Origin: Lucinisca nassula
Taxonomy: Eukaryota; Mollusca; Bivalvia; Lucinida; Lucinidae
NCBI GenBank assembly: GCA_963580285.1
Contig: OY757010.1
Span: forward strand, 222,537,234-222,601,233
Length of the DNA stretch: 64,000 nt
Direction of reading: 5' to 3'
Under the pieces are notes generated by a model, which saw nothing but the letters and a program-made list of their open reading frames with translations, made no database searches and was not told the DNA's origin. Positions 1-13,500 of this stretch are shown here, in pieces. The position numbers and the translations under genes are program-made. The first letter of the stretch is position 1. Each line of letters begins with the position of its first letter.

Positions 1-617
1 CCAGTGCAACATCTCACAACACAGAAATCAAACAATCACAGAGGTGAAACAACGGCGAGGACTTGACAACAAGAAACCAGTGAAATGCTGGAGCAAAAGA
101 AAACCAACAGTTATACTCCGATGGGCCCGTCCAGAAACAGAGCATTAGGTACCAACCAACATTACTAAACATTTAACTCTATCTAATTCTCAATAAGCAT
201 TTACGCTGGAACCGTCATAGGCTCTGAGGCCTGACCACCGGCCTGCAATTAAAGAGATAAGCAAAGTTATCAACCATGATTGGGTTAACTACCATTGACG
301 CAGTCTGTTGTATAGCATTTATGTTGGACCCAATCTTTTTGTATCGAAGAATTATTTTACAAAATTGGGTGCGGAAGTCATAGCAATTATATATTTTCTG
401 AATTTATATACTAAGTCACCATAAAATTCGGGTTCCGATAGACCTTGTTGCAGAAGAGATTTAAGTCTTAACATTGAATTTAGAAATTAAATCGAAATGA
501 CGCCTATAAAATTTTGAAAAGCCTTCGCGTTGTTTATGATACCGATAACCTTGAATAAGAAATTTAGCCGTTAACAATGCTTTTGGAGTATTGAGGTCAG
601 TTACATATGACTAAACA
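1..617 (-). mobile_element. LINE-A copy: 3' UTR part plus reverse-transcriptase C-terminal remnant
   Basis: Read on the minus strand, 615-200 holds the broken tail of a non-LTR reverse-transcriptase ORF (segments such as KFYRRH and LxEPEFYGDLVYK recur in other copies), followed by the 3' UTR (1-200) with the recurring words for TTGCTCCAGCATTTCA and CTGTCGAGTCCTCACC. The copy is cut by the window start. Many other copies occur on both strands, with different 5' truncations, as expected of a LINE. Confidence 0.8.
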
Positions 618-812
618 CTCTGCCAAGGCAAAGCGGCGGGATCGGCCTGTCCATGCTTATAAGCCCTATTGGTTTCATTGAGTGGCAGGGCTTAAGATGT
701 CATTTCATCTCACTGTCGGGGAAAAGCCCCACAAAATTGGAAGCAACGTCTCCGAAATGACCTATACAGTGTTGACGGGGTCGTTATACTTCAAATCAAA
801 CAAACATACACA
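618..812 (+). mobile_element. SINE-D fragment (3' part)
   Basis: It shares the body and 3' tail with copies at 4725, 25239 and 33535: CATTTCATCTCACTGTCGGG, GCAACGTCTCC, GTGTTGACGGGG and the CAAATCAAACAAAC tail. It directly follows a LINE remnant. Head missing. Confidence 0.7.
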
Positions 813-859
813 TTAACGGTTTTAGATTGGTTTTCAATGGAAAGGGACACAAGGAAGTC

Positions 860-1350
860 TCCTTCACAATACAAAATTGGGGTTTAAGGGGGTCAGACTT
901 ATATAGGCGCGTTTGATGGTTGTGGAGGGAACTGTCATTTTGCCTTTCTTCTTGTAATGTTTTTGTGCTTCTCTCCATTGGTTTCTTGGGTGGAAGGAAT
1001 TAGGTAATTGTTTCGTCTTCTTATCACTGCCCTTACTTTTTTCTCAGCCTTGAAAACGTTAAGAAGCCGTTATCAGAACGACCATATCGTTTCTGATTCT
1101 CCATGGCTTAATGACGTTGCACTCTTTAACCCCATGGTAAAGTTTATCATCTAGCCTGCCAAATTTAACTGTTGAATCTTCTTCAACAATAGCAATTCGT
1201 TATTTTTTCGGGAATAACTAAGGTATTTAATGATAAAATATATTCGGTTTGCCGTGACAATTTAATATAAGCTCGCTGAAGCTAGCCCCTAAAATAAGCA
1301 AAGGCTCATCGATATTCGTTTTTTAACACTATTCATGTATGTCATTTTAG
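860..1350. other. MITE-H scrap and unassigned intron
   Basis: Positions 866-921 match the 3' end of MITE-H1 (GGGGTTTAAGGGGGTCA then TATATAGGCG). From 922 to the first exon I see no repeat, RNA gene or coding signal. Confidence 0.45.
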
Positions 1351-1523
1351 CAACTTTATATACGAGGCAGTACATTTTCAGGTTTACAGACAGTATGGGC
1401 CACCGTATGTTGGTGTAGATCCTGATGTCTACTACGAATATCACAAACCTAAAAGTGGTATTAGTTTATCGACATATATGTGGAAAACACAGGCTAGTAC
1501 ATGTTCTAAGCAATGTGGCACAG
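1351..1523 (+). CDS. Exon 1 in window: ADAMTS spacer end plus first half of TSP1-a
   Basis: The frame gives a beta-rich spacer tail ending in YYEYHKP (the G-x-x-Y-E-Y-x-x-P signature of ADAMTS spacer ends), then the TSP1 start W-K-T-Q-A-S-T-C-S-K-Q-C-G-T. The donor is CAG|GTAAAT at 1523/1524, phase 1. Two acceptors are possible. The one before 1351 adds NFIYEAVHFQ, which fits the usual hydrophobic spacer strand ending in FQ, so I prefer it. The other, TTTTCAG before 1382, gives a start in phase 0. A conserved frame without stops and a TSP1 completed by the next exon make the exon itself secure; the 5' border is not. Confidence 0.82.
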
Positions 1524-4500
1524 GTAAATTTTAAGAAATATAATAATAATAGTTCGTCGGTCATTAATGACAATGACCAATCTTAATCATATTTGAGAAA
1601 TGTTACTGTTTGTGTGTTCTAAGATGGCTGATGAGACCAATTCTTGTTCTGGACTGTCTGTTGCAAATAGAGCAACAGAGGCTAAAGGAAGACATTGTGT
1701 TTGCATGTTGCTTGCTACATTAAAAACAAAAAACATCAGAAGCACCGCCTAACGGCGGTCAGTAGTGTTAACCAGTCTGGAGTTTAAATCGTTTCTATGT
1801 GTTCAACCTTCACTCTAGGTTCTAAATAGAGGATCTTACATGAGTGCTCATGTATTATTGAATTTATTAAACGAGTTGAGAAAAAGAGATGAAATGCGGG
1901 GCTATGCCGAGAATTTTATCACTTTTCCTCAACGAGTTTAATAAATGCAATAATACATGAGCACGAATGGAAGATTCTATTTATCATATGACATTTAAAA
2001 CGCATTTCATTCACGATTGTTTTACATAAAAATCAATATTCCGCCTATAGTAAACACGACGTCGTTAAAGGCGCCATACATGTAACGTTACGGGGCGTAT
2101 CTAACTAATTTGCATATTTAATCGACTAGTGGATTATCGAATTTATTGCATGGCCTTATTACACTCTCAGACGCGACGTCATATAATAATATTATTTACA
2201 GCACACATACTAGTTGGTCCACCTGAAGGTAACTAACTCAACCCATTGATCATCACAGAATAACATACAAGTTAGAACAGACTTAAATACAAATCAAATT
2301 TAACAACTATGATGAAATGAAGACGAGGGCTCGTAGCTAGTTCCATACTCTGTAATCTGGAGCTAAAGAAAATCACCAGATAGACCAGGAAGAGTCAAGG
2401 CCAAGTAAAGCATCAGGCATCAGCCAATAATTATTATTTTTTTAAATTTGGTATAGTTACGCCTTAATTTTAAGTTAGAGTCGTTATTGAGTCAGAGACA
2501 ATGAAATCAATCAGACAATGATCAGGAATTGATATGTTCTACTGATAACCTTATACCTTCCATCCAAGATAGCAGAGGAAAAGAATCCCAAACATAAAAC
2601 AGCGTTAAGTAAAAAGCCATAACGATAGTTTCCGCCCCAGAAACACACAAGCCAGAAATTCTCATTTTATCGAGTGAAACATCTTCAGTAATAGTTATAA
2701 GAGTATGGACTTACAATTAATAGATGACTTTCAATCTATCTTAAATATTGATAGTCCTCAACTGTAGAAAGCGACTAGTCAGAGAATGTCGTGCAGTCTT
2801 GGATGGGAGATGTATGGTAATCATCACGAAAACACGCCTATATAACATAACGAAAACACGCCTATATAACATAACGAAAACACGCCTATATAACATAACG
2901 AAAACACGCCTATATAACATAACGAAAACACGCCTATATAACATAACGAAAACACGCCTATATAACATAACGAAAACACGCCTATATAACATAACGAAAA
3001 CACGCCTATATAACATAACGAAAACACGCCTATATAACATAACGAAAACACGCCTATATAACATAACGAAAACACGCCTATATAACATAACGAAAACACG
3101 CCTATATAACATAACGAAAACACGCCTATATAACATAACGAAAACACGCCTATATAACATAACGAAATCACGCCTATTCAAATACATTGTAATTTTTACC
3201 ACCTCAAAAACGAAATTTTTGGACGAAAAATTGTGATATTTTTCTTATTTCTGCTCTAAAATATAGGTTGTGGGTACTCGTTAGAACCGCCTCGAGGAGG
3301 CGGTTCTAACGAGTACCCACAATCTATATTTTGGCAGAAATGAGAAAAATAAGGTTTGCCCCTGTAAACCCCAATTTTACTATATAAAAGTGGGGTTCAA
3401 GGGGGTCAAAATTATATAGACGTGTTTTCCTGATGATTGACCACCTTTAATCCCACTTTTATATAGTAAAACTGGGGTTTTCAGGGAAACATTATTTTTC
3501 TTATTTCCGCTCAAAAACATAGATTGTGGGTACTCGACAGAACCGCCTCATCGGTTCAATCGGGTCCCTGCAATCTATGTTTTGGGCAAAAATAAGAAAA
3601 ATAACATTTTTTTTTTATCTGGAAATGTTCCTTTTTGGGTGGTAAAATCTTCCAATACATTTGTATAGGCGTGTTTGTGTAATGTTGTATCAATTCCTTA
3701 TCATTACCGTCACTTCTGTTTTGCAATTTCCAACAGATATTTTTGAAAGCATGGAAAATGTTCAGATTGCTACTATATTATCAAGCTTGCTTCTGTATTG
3801 AAACAAAGCTCGCTTGTCTATGTGAAATTTTTACATTCTTTTTTCCAAACATAATTTTTTTTTTTTTTTTTTTTTTTTGGTTTGGCTTTTACGGCCCTTT
3901 CAAGATTATTTCACTCATATCGAGCCGATCGTTAATCATAGGTGGGCGAAAACCGGAGTACCCGGAGAAAAACCACCTGACCTTCCGTTGCAGAACTTGG
4001 CGTCTCACACGTGACCCGAGCGAGGCTCGAACCCACGGCGGTGAGAGACCTAATGACTAAGAGTCAGCGCTCTTATCCATTAGGCCACGATGGCCCGTCT
4101 CCAAACATAATATAAACATTATATAATTGAATAATTGATTATCGGCCTAAGCCTACTAAAACTTTCGGACATTATAATGACACCTGCGGACAATAGGACA
4201 GATTTAGGTTTTCATTATTGACTCGGGCATGTGCTTCCGAACATAAATGAGTAAAGCACCTTCAGAAGCACGCTCTGATGTTTGGTGTTCCGATGTTCTT
4301 GCGCGACCATCTAATACATTACGAAAACACGCCTACTCAAATATTTTGAAAACTTTACCAACCCAAAATGAAAATTTTCTGATACAACATTCTGAGGTTT
4401 TTCATATTTCTGCTTAAAAATAGATTGTGGGAACTTTTTAGAATAGCATCGGTAAGGTGGTTCTAACGAGTATCCACATTCTCTGTTTTTGAGCACAAAT

Positions 4501-7500
4501 AAGAAAAAAACATGACTACTCATGTAGACCCAATTTTTACTATACACGAGTGGGGTTTAAGCGGATCAAAGTTATATGGGTTTGTTTTCGTGATGAGTGC
4601 CAGTTGCACGACTTTTTGCTTCAATACTGAACCCGTAGCAATCGCTAATGCGACCAGTAACATTTCCTCGCTCATGTTCTGACTCATTGGGTTGTTATTA
4701 TAGTTTACGCGAACACCTTGTTGAAGCCCCTGCCCATCGGGGCTTGGACAAATAGATTGTAATGCATGGTGCGATGCTTTCACACAGAGCTGAAACCGAC
4801 CGCACACGAGTACTGGTAAACCGCTTAGAAGGTCTAAGCTTGCCCAGGCAAAGTAGTGCAAGTCGGCCCATCCATGCATATAAATCCTATTGGTTTTATT
4901 AGGCCTCAGTGATTGACATGTCACTTCATCTCAATGTCTTGTAAAGGTCCCATAAAATTGAAAGCAACGTCTCCAAAAGGACCTAAATAGTGTTGACGGG
5001 GCCGTTAAACCTCAAATCAATCAATCAATCAAACACATTGTTTGTTATTTAGCAATTTTTTGATTTGGCAACGGAGCTGTTTTTCCCTTATGAACAAATG
5101 CGTGATGCAGATTTTATTGTTTTTTTTTTCAGGTGTTTTTTTGTGCTCCAGCATTTCAGTTATTTCATGCTGTTGAGTCATCGTCGTTGTTTCACCTCTG
5201 TAGTCATATTTGATTTTTTATGTTTGTGGAGATCTTGCACTGAAATCCTTCATGCTGACTTATCAAATTATATGTCTTAACCAGGACGGAACCAAGGTCA
5301 GGCATTGTAAGCCCTAATTAAAAAAACATTTCTATAGCCCACCAAACGATAGGGGTGGGATACTATATACTTTTTGATCTCTCTCCGTCCGTAGGTCCAT
5401 TCGCACCGTTTCCAATCGATAACTTGAGTCATTTTCAAATTCTGCACATACATTTTATCGGGAATGTGTTGTTTAGGAATGCTTATGGGAAACATAATTT
5501 TACAGAGTTATTAACTTATCAATTCCCAATAAATGGTTGTCGATAACTTGAGTATTTTTGCACGGATTATCTTCCAAATGTGCATATACATGGGGATTGG
5601 GAATGTGTGGTTTGGGATTATAATGGGCAAGATCCGTTAACATCTGATAGTGTTATGGCCGGATAATAATTGCCCTCTGACGTAAGCAACACGGCACCTT
5701 CGCCACACAATCCAGCTACCCCCTTCCGTCAGGATACCAAGTGCAAATCGTTCATGAATGTAAAATGACAATTCTGATGCAATTCTTTGAGCTTCTTCTC
5801 TCTTCCATCTACTCCATCACGAAAACATGCCAATGTAATTTTGACCCCTTTTAACCCCACTTTTATATAGTAAAACAGGAGCAAACCTTATTTTTCTTAT
5901 TTCTGCTCTAACATATAGAGTGTGGGTACTCGTTAGAACCGCCTCGATGATGCGGTTTTAACAAATACCCGCAATGTATATTTTGAGCAGAAGTAAGAAA
6001 AATATCACAATTTTTCATCTTAAAATTTTCGTTTTTCTGGTGGCAAGGTTAACAATGTATTTGTATAGTCGTGTTTTCGTAATGCGCTTTTGATTTTAGC
6101 TGCTCGTTTAAATAATCTCAGTATGTACTTATGACCTTTTTATTAGAGGATATGTTTTAGTTGAGGTTTTCGTCCCCGTCACCAATATTGACGTCATTTT
6201 GAAGACGTTGCTTCGGTTTTGTGTGGGTCAATTACCCAACATGTTGAAATTACATCTCAAGCCCTTCCGCTCAAAGAAACTGTAAGGGTTATAGAAGTGG
6301 TTAGACTTACATCACTTTTCCTCGGCAGGTGTAGGACCAGGCGGCAGTAATCAAGTTCGGTCAATTTCAGCTCTGCGCAGAATTACCATGTAGCTTAATC
6401 TATTTATCGATGGGCGGCGGAAAATAAATATCAAGTTATAAAGACAAAATGTTTACCATTATAAAAAATGGAAGTGAATGCAATGATCCGGAATCGATAC
6501 AATTACCTCACACGTCTCATCAGAGACACCAAATGGAAGGAAACACGAATATGAAGTAACTAAAGCCTAATGAAAGCATCACTAACGGATAGCCGAAAGG
6601 ACAGTTACTATCCCACAAAATGGCCAAACTATCCATAAATAAAAAGATATAAGCAGTAGATTCATGCATAGACAAACTATAACAAATACTAAATCACGAC
6701 GGAAGAACCGCGATGGAACGGTCAGTAAAATGCACTTCACGGAGGTGGAGGGAAGCTTAAATCGATTATACACGACCATAATCCTCGCCCTATGATCTGT
6801 CGTGGTTAAGACAAATAATTGGTTCAGTCCGCATGAATGCTTTCACTTCTATTTCAAACCCATTAACCCACGTTTTCTGTAACAAATATATTCGCAAGAG
6901 TATTGTTGCACTGACTTGTTACCATACTGTGAAGGTTTTTTTCCAAGAACAAATATATATATTGATTTATAATGTCTAGGTTCTCAAGTTCCTGTCGTAA
7001 CTTGCGTTAACCAGAGCTCAGGAACTGTAGCAGATCACTTTTGCAACATTTATGAAAAGCCAAAAGAAGAGACACAGCCTTGCAATACACAAGCTTGTCC
7101 GCCCAGGTGAGTATGGAACCAGCATAATAATATCATGTTTTGTATATTGGCATATCAAGGATTGGCTGGTCAATTGTAGGTTACTTGGTCTATTCGGGGA
7201 ATTCAGAAATAATACCGTTTAAGATCATAGTTCTATATAAGTGAAAATCCGGAATACACCGTGGGAATTTCTTTGATATCCAGCATCTCCCTTTTTCATT
7301 AAACGTGTATCGATATGCCAGTAAACAAACTCATGATTCTGTTTATCACTTAGGTAAGATCATAGGTGAAGATGTCTAAATTTGCCATTGTCTTTTTGAG
7401 AAAATGAAGAGCATAATTATCTTACCTCATTGTTTTACAACTTACATTTTCAAATTTATGCAGTACAAGGACAATTTTCAATACACAACTAATGACAAAT

Positions 7501-7521
7501 GAAGCATTAATGAGGTGGTAC

Positions 7522-7584
<63 letters not shown>

Positions 7585-10500
7585 CACACACATACACACA
7601 CAAAACAAATTCGTTGCCTTTTGACAAAACATGCAAGCGTCCATCAAAATGAAACAGATAGATACCTGATGACACGATACCAAGTTTCGGGAATACAGAA
7701 AATCCTACCAACAATGCGATTTTAATAAATCCATAGAAGAGCTTGTTTGGTATTAGTGATGATTAATAAGGAATAGCAATTATTATTACTTTTGCATAGA
7801 TGGCGGACAGGCAATTGGGGGCAGTGTTCTAAAACCTGTGGCGGCGGCACGAGGCAAAGGATTGTTGAATGTGTACAGGAAAACAATAATGTTGAAAAGG
7901 TAAACATTTATGATGAAAAGGTAACACAATGGCATAATACAAGGTACGTTATTGCAGGTTTGGCAAGAGAAGAGTGGAATCACACTGCGTAGCCACACAT
8001 ATCTATGACCTCAAATTTCGCTCTGTGGGTGCACAGATAAATTAAGCGGCTTCAATCAATCGAATCCTGTCAGGTTGTGTTGATATGCAGGCTGATCTCA
8101 GACTTCGCTGATCGCACATTCCAACTTTCAGGGTTTTGTGCACATTAGCTCAAATCAAGATGGCACGGCGTAACTGTGTCCAAAATAGAGGTGATGGCAA
8201 TGATCAGCAATCGATAATATTAACCCACAGCTCCCCTCAGATATATCAAACGAAAGAAACACAAATGTGAAACAACTAGACCAGAATGGAAACCAAAGCC
8301 AAAAGGACAGTTAATTACCCACAAAATGGCGAATTGGCTATCCATTGGCTTGAATCGATTTTACGTAACCAAAATCCTCGCCCTTACTTCCGTCGCGATA
8401 GACAAATAAATTGTTCTGTCCGCATGAAGGCCTCCTAACTCATCAGTGCAACATCTCCGAGAACACAAAAATCAAACAACCACAGAGATGAAACAACAGC
8501 GAGGACTCAACAGGAAGAAACCACTGAAATGCTGGAGCAGAAGAAAACCAACATTTAGACTCCGAGAAAGTCTCTTTTGAGAAAAAGAAAGTTACTCAGC
8601 AAACGTAACAATTACAGAAAACTACCATCTTTCGTCACTTTAAAAAGAGACAGAGTTAAGAGTTAGAGACACACAAATATCAATCATCAACTGCACCAAC
8701 ACACAGTGCCAATCAACATATGAGAAGCTGGAAAGAAACAAGCACCTTGGGGCGATCAGCAGAAAAACTAAGATAGATAGATTCAGCTCATGAGTTGAAG
8801 TATATTCAACCTTGTATTATCAAATGGTTAACAAAATAACAAATGTGACAATAAGTCTTCGAGCGTAAAATATCTGGCCTAAATAATCACAGAGTTCAAC
8901 ATTCGCTTTTTAAATTTCAGTCTTTTGGGGCAGACATGTGAACAAAAGATGATTTTTCCTTCTCCATTTTTCTAGCGTTTAAGGATCATTGCACCTGTTT
9001 TTGATTTTCCAATATACTCGGGGGAAAAATCACGATTAATGACGAATTAGGTGGACGAACTTATATCTACTCTAATAATGACTGTCCAACTCATCCCGCA
9101 TTGCCTTCACTTCTCTTTAGAACAGAAGTAGTATGTCTGTTCCAGTACGATAACACATATGTGTAGTATAGTACATTATTTGATAACTCAAAAAAAGGTA
9201 ATTTAATGATGAAAATTTGTGATAATTGTCTTATTTATATACCAAACATGGGTTTTGGGTGCTCGTTAGAACCGCCTCAACCTTGGAAAAGAAATAAGGA
9301 AAATGTTGTTTACCACCCTAAACCCCATTTTTCTCTATATAAAGTGGGGTTTAGGAGGGTCTCTAGTTCACGTGATGCCCAGAAAAAATATATTGGCCTG
9401 CTGCTTTCAATTATATTTCGGCTCATGGTTTGCAATAAATACAAAAAAAAAACAGGTCGGAATTTATCGCTTCGATTCAAACGTTATTTATATTATAAAA
9501 TAGGCAAATCGGTTCTTTCATGTGATTCTTTATTTAACCGATACTGTTAGACAAGTATATCAAATTATATAAGGTAAAAATATACCATGTAAAAACTCAG
9601 ACGTATATATTGAAAGTCATTTAATAGATCAGCATTTGGAAGGAGGTATTGCAAAAATTCCTAAATTCATTATCCTACGCCGGAACATGTATTTTCTCCT
9701 TATATATCTGTATCATTCATTACAATATTGCTGAATTTATGATTCAGGGTTGCAGATGATAATGTATGTATTATTTATACTCCAAAATTTGACTAGGCAT
9801 CATGTTAAAAAGTCCGTGTATTTAATACCCCTGTAAACAGAAGTGAGTTTATATAGGAAAAACTTGAGTCTACAGGGGTATATACTATTTTACGTATTTG
9901 TGCTGCAAGACTTAGGCTATGGGTACTTGTTTAAACCGCATCATACCGCCTTATTGAGTCGGTCCCAACGAGCACCCATTACGAAATATCACAAATTTTC
10001 ATCAGAAATATAGTCATTTTGAAAATAGGAATGAATGTTCTATGTCACACGAGTGTGTTATGGTAATGAAGCGTGTAAAGACTATAAGAGATAACAAGGG
10101 TATTTACCACAGGTGTTTATTATTCCATGAGGTTTACCTTGATATACTGATTCATTCTTATTTATGCTAATTACTCCATGAAGTTCACCTTAATATACTC
10201 TTTCATTGTAATCGTATTTCATACCAGGTACTGTCATCATCAAGTTGCCATGGAATCACAAAACCGTCCGAATCATCACAGTGTAATACAAACAGTTGTC
10301 CAGGAGTATGGAAAACAGGAACATGGTCAGCTGTAAGTTTTTCAAATGAAAGTCTTTCAATTTCGTTCAGCAGTGTTGACACATACTGGCAATATATTCC
10401 ATCTACTTGAAATACATATTTTTTCCCTTATTTGTACTCAGTTGGTATATTATCATAACATACATATCAGGCACTACATTGTTTAAGACATTTGTTCACG

Positions 10501-13500
10501 TAGACATGCGGAATGTTTATTTTACATACATAGATTTGTACGAGGAATCTCTTTGATGATATTGCCTTTCTCCATACTATAAATAGGTTCTGTGAAAGGG
10601 TTATCTTTTGGAAACAAAGAATACGCCACAGAATTGAAACGTATGGAGTATACAAGTTTTTTCTCCTGAGCCAGACTAGCTGGTTTCTACCAGTTACAGT
10701 GTAGGCCTCATCAGTGACCCTCAAATGGTTTCAAAAGTCCACAACGGAATTAATGATACCAAAGGACAAGCAAACAAAACTACACCTTGATGAAGGACAG
10801 ATAGTCTTTTTACGGCAGTCACACATTCCATTAACACCCGCTGTAGTGTTGTTAAATACGTTTTGTGAAAGGGTTATCCTTTGGTAGCAACGAATACAAC
10901 ACAATACTGAAAAGTATGGAATGTACACGTTTTTCTCGACCAGTATTTCTGAAATATTAGACAATGTTTACGAATTGCATGTTTTGCTTTACCTCTCCTG
11001 AAATACATTAATTTATTTCGGGGAGGGCAGATTTTTTTTTATTAACTGGCCCAAACGAGGTTTATATCTAAAACTACATCAAGGCGAGTGTTTTTACCAT
11101 TCGTGATACATGATTTTACGACGTTTTAAGCTCACCTGTCACAAAAGTGAGATTTTGTGACCGCTCTAAAATTGCTCAAATCCTTCAATCCACTTCAAAT
11201 TACCTAATGCTTCATTGTACAATGTGGATCAGGTGAGCGATTCAGGGCAATCATAGATTTGTTAAAATTTAATGTTCTGTATTGTCGAAACTAAACATGA
11301 AAAATGATGCTTCAATTTTGATTTATAGTGTTCGGAGACATGTGCTCGTGGAACAAAGACACGTGATGTCAAATGTTATGCCTCAGCTACGTCAGCCACA
11401 CCCGTGTCAGATAGCCAATGTAGTGGGACTCAGAAACCAAACGCCGTGGAGTATTGTGTGGCCAAAATTTGCAAAACTGACATTAGTAAGTCATTGTAGT
11501 CAGACACAGCATTTTGACTGCACTTGATTCTTTGGTATTCAGCAGTTATTCTTATTGTATACTACTGGACTCTTCCATTGCTATATGTTGGACAAGTCCA
11601 TTTGTCATATAAGGGATGCCAGGCGTATACTTTCGTTTTTATTCTATTTTTGACTGAAACGTCTGTTAACAAATAGTGCAGACCTGGGCTTCCACTGTTT
11701 GCCAAGGTACACCTTTAGGGGTTTCCCGCATACAATGTTTAATCTTAGTAGATCAAAACGCACAGACGAATAATATTAAACCATTGTAAAAACAACCGTA
11801 AACACTAGAATTACGCAGTCGATGGCACGCCATCGCATATCCCCACGCCACTACATTATCTACTTATCGTGCCGTTCGCTTTGATATGTTACACGACCAT
11901 GTTCTAAAAATTTTGATTTTTGACCCCCCCGCGGGCCCAACCCCCCGGGCCCACCCGTAGGGGTGTGATCAAAATTCCGAAAGTGTCATGCACTCCCTAG
12001 ACCAAAGATCAATCAGTTCCCAAAGTTTCAAGTTACTATCTATAACCGTCTGGGAGGAGTTATCCGGTAAGACGGACGGACGACGAAGACCATTACAATA
12101 TCCCCACTTTTTCTTCGAAAGGCGTGGGGATAATTACATAATCCACGATAACAAGGAACTGATGTCAATCACAGCCCCACAGTAAAAGACAATGACAAAA
12201 TATCTGGGCTCCGCCAGACGTAATGCGTACAGCAACGATCAAAACAGCCTGTATACTTAGTCACAAAAAAGTCTTCTCTGTCTGTGTGAAAGGGATATAG
12301 ACCAACGGGCATCCTTTTAGTAGCCATTGAAGCTTTACGAAAACATTGAAGCTTTACGAAGTGAAAATGTTTGTAAAAAGCCTATATAGGGATATTTAAT
12401 GCTAGATCTACTGGCGGACTTTGATCAAGTGCACTAGCCAAATTCTCGCCCTGGCCGGTAACTTTATTTATGGCATTGGACGTTTTAGCTGGATAATGTT
12501 GACTGAAATAAACCAGTGCTTCAGCTGAAGTGCACGACCCGCCGGATGCTTTGAGCTTTATGAGTGTTACCATGTATGGGTATGGCGGCCATTTTGGTCA
12601 TGTGATCTGGACCTAAAACGGTTCCCCCAATAAATGCGTCTTATCGTAAGGAGCAAAAATAAATCTTATACTTTAGTACTGTATTCTGAATCGATTGCAG
12701 GATAAAATGTATTCTCACTTTTCCAATACAAAAGCATATGTGTCAAAGTTTGACCTAGGCACAAAGAAGGTCAAGGTCAACCCAGGGTCACCATTTTAGC
12801 AATTTATGATGGACCTACGTCCCAGATGCTGTTTATCAAGTTTCGTGGAAATCTGCCCAGTAGTTCTGGAGAAGACTATTTTTGAATGATTTTTACCATA
12901 TATGGCTTGGCGGCCATTTTGGTCATGTGACCTGGACCCCATGAGCAAATTTTGGTTTCCCCCATCCCATAGAGGCTCCATATGAAATTTGACTTCAATC
13001 GGCCCAACGGTTTCCGAGGAGAAGCAGTTCGAAAATTTTCTCATTTTTCGCCTCGGCGAGGCTATACTAAATTGAATGTAATATTTCGCAAGTTCATTGG
13101 TTAGATCTCATTGATATCTATCAGTATGCCAAAAATTGTTTAAATATTCCAAGCGGTTAAGTCACTATCACCAATTTTCACAAACGGATTACGGACGGAC
13201 AGACAGACTGACAGACTGACAGAATGACACGTTGATTGTAGGGCTATCTTAGAAAATCAACCGACTTCAGTCGGTCGCTTTTTCTGCGGGTCGTGCAATG
13301 AATGTGAAATGGTGAAAGAAAATATGTTTCTTTATGTAACTTATGCCAGGGATCATAGGTATTTGACTTGTTTTTCTAACACAGCTTTAATGCTTGTAAT
13401 AATGTCAGTACCGAATTTCATAAAATCAATCTTCGATATAAAAAGAATGGGTATAACATATATTCGACAGACTGCATGCATGACAGTTTACTCAGTTACG

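Noticed and set aside
796..978. 60-codon minus-strand ORF
   Set aside because: Runs across the MITE-H scrap and unique intron; no domain or conserved neighbour.
2826..3175. CRISPR-like array (regular 24-bp repeats)
   Set aside because: No spacers: units are directly head to tail, and the context is an animal intron.
2741..3236. Repeat-protein ORFs on both strands (ITKTRLYN and RRVFVMLY units)
   Set aside because: By-product of a 24-bp satellite whose period is a multiple of three; all frames stay open and it derives from a MITE end.
4005..4098. tRNA-like gene on the minus strand
   Set aside because: Head of SINE-1, enclosed by a 12-bp target duplication.
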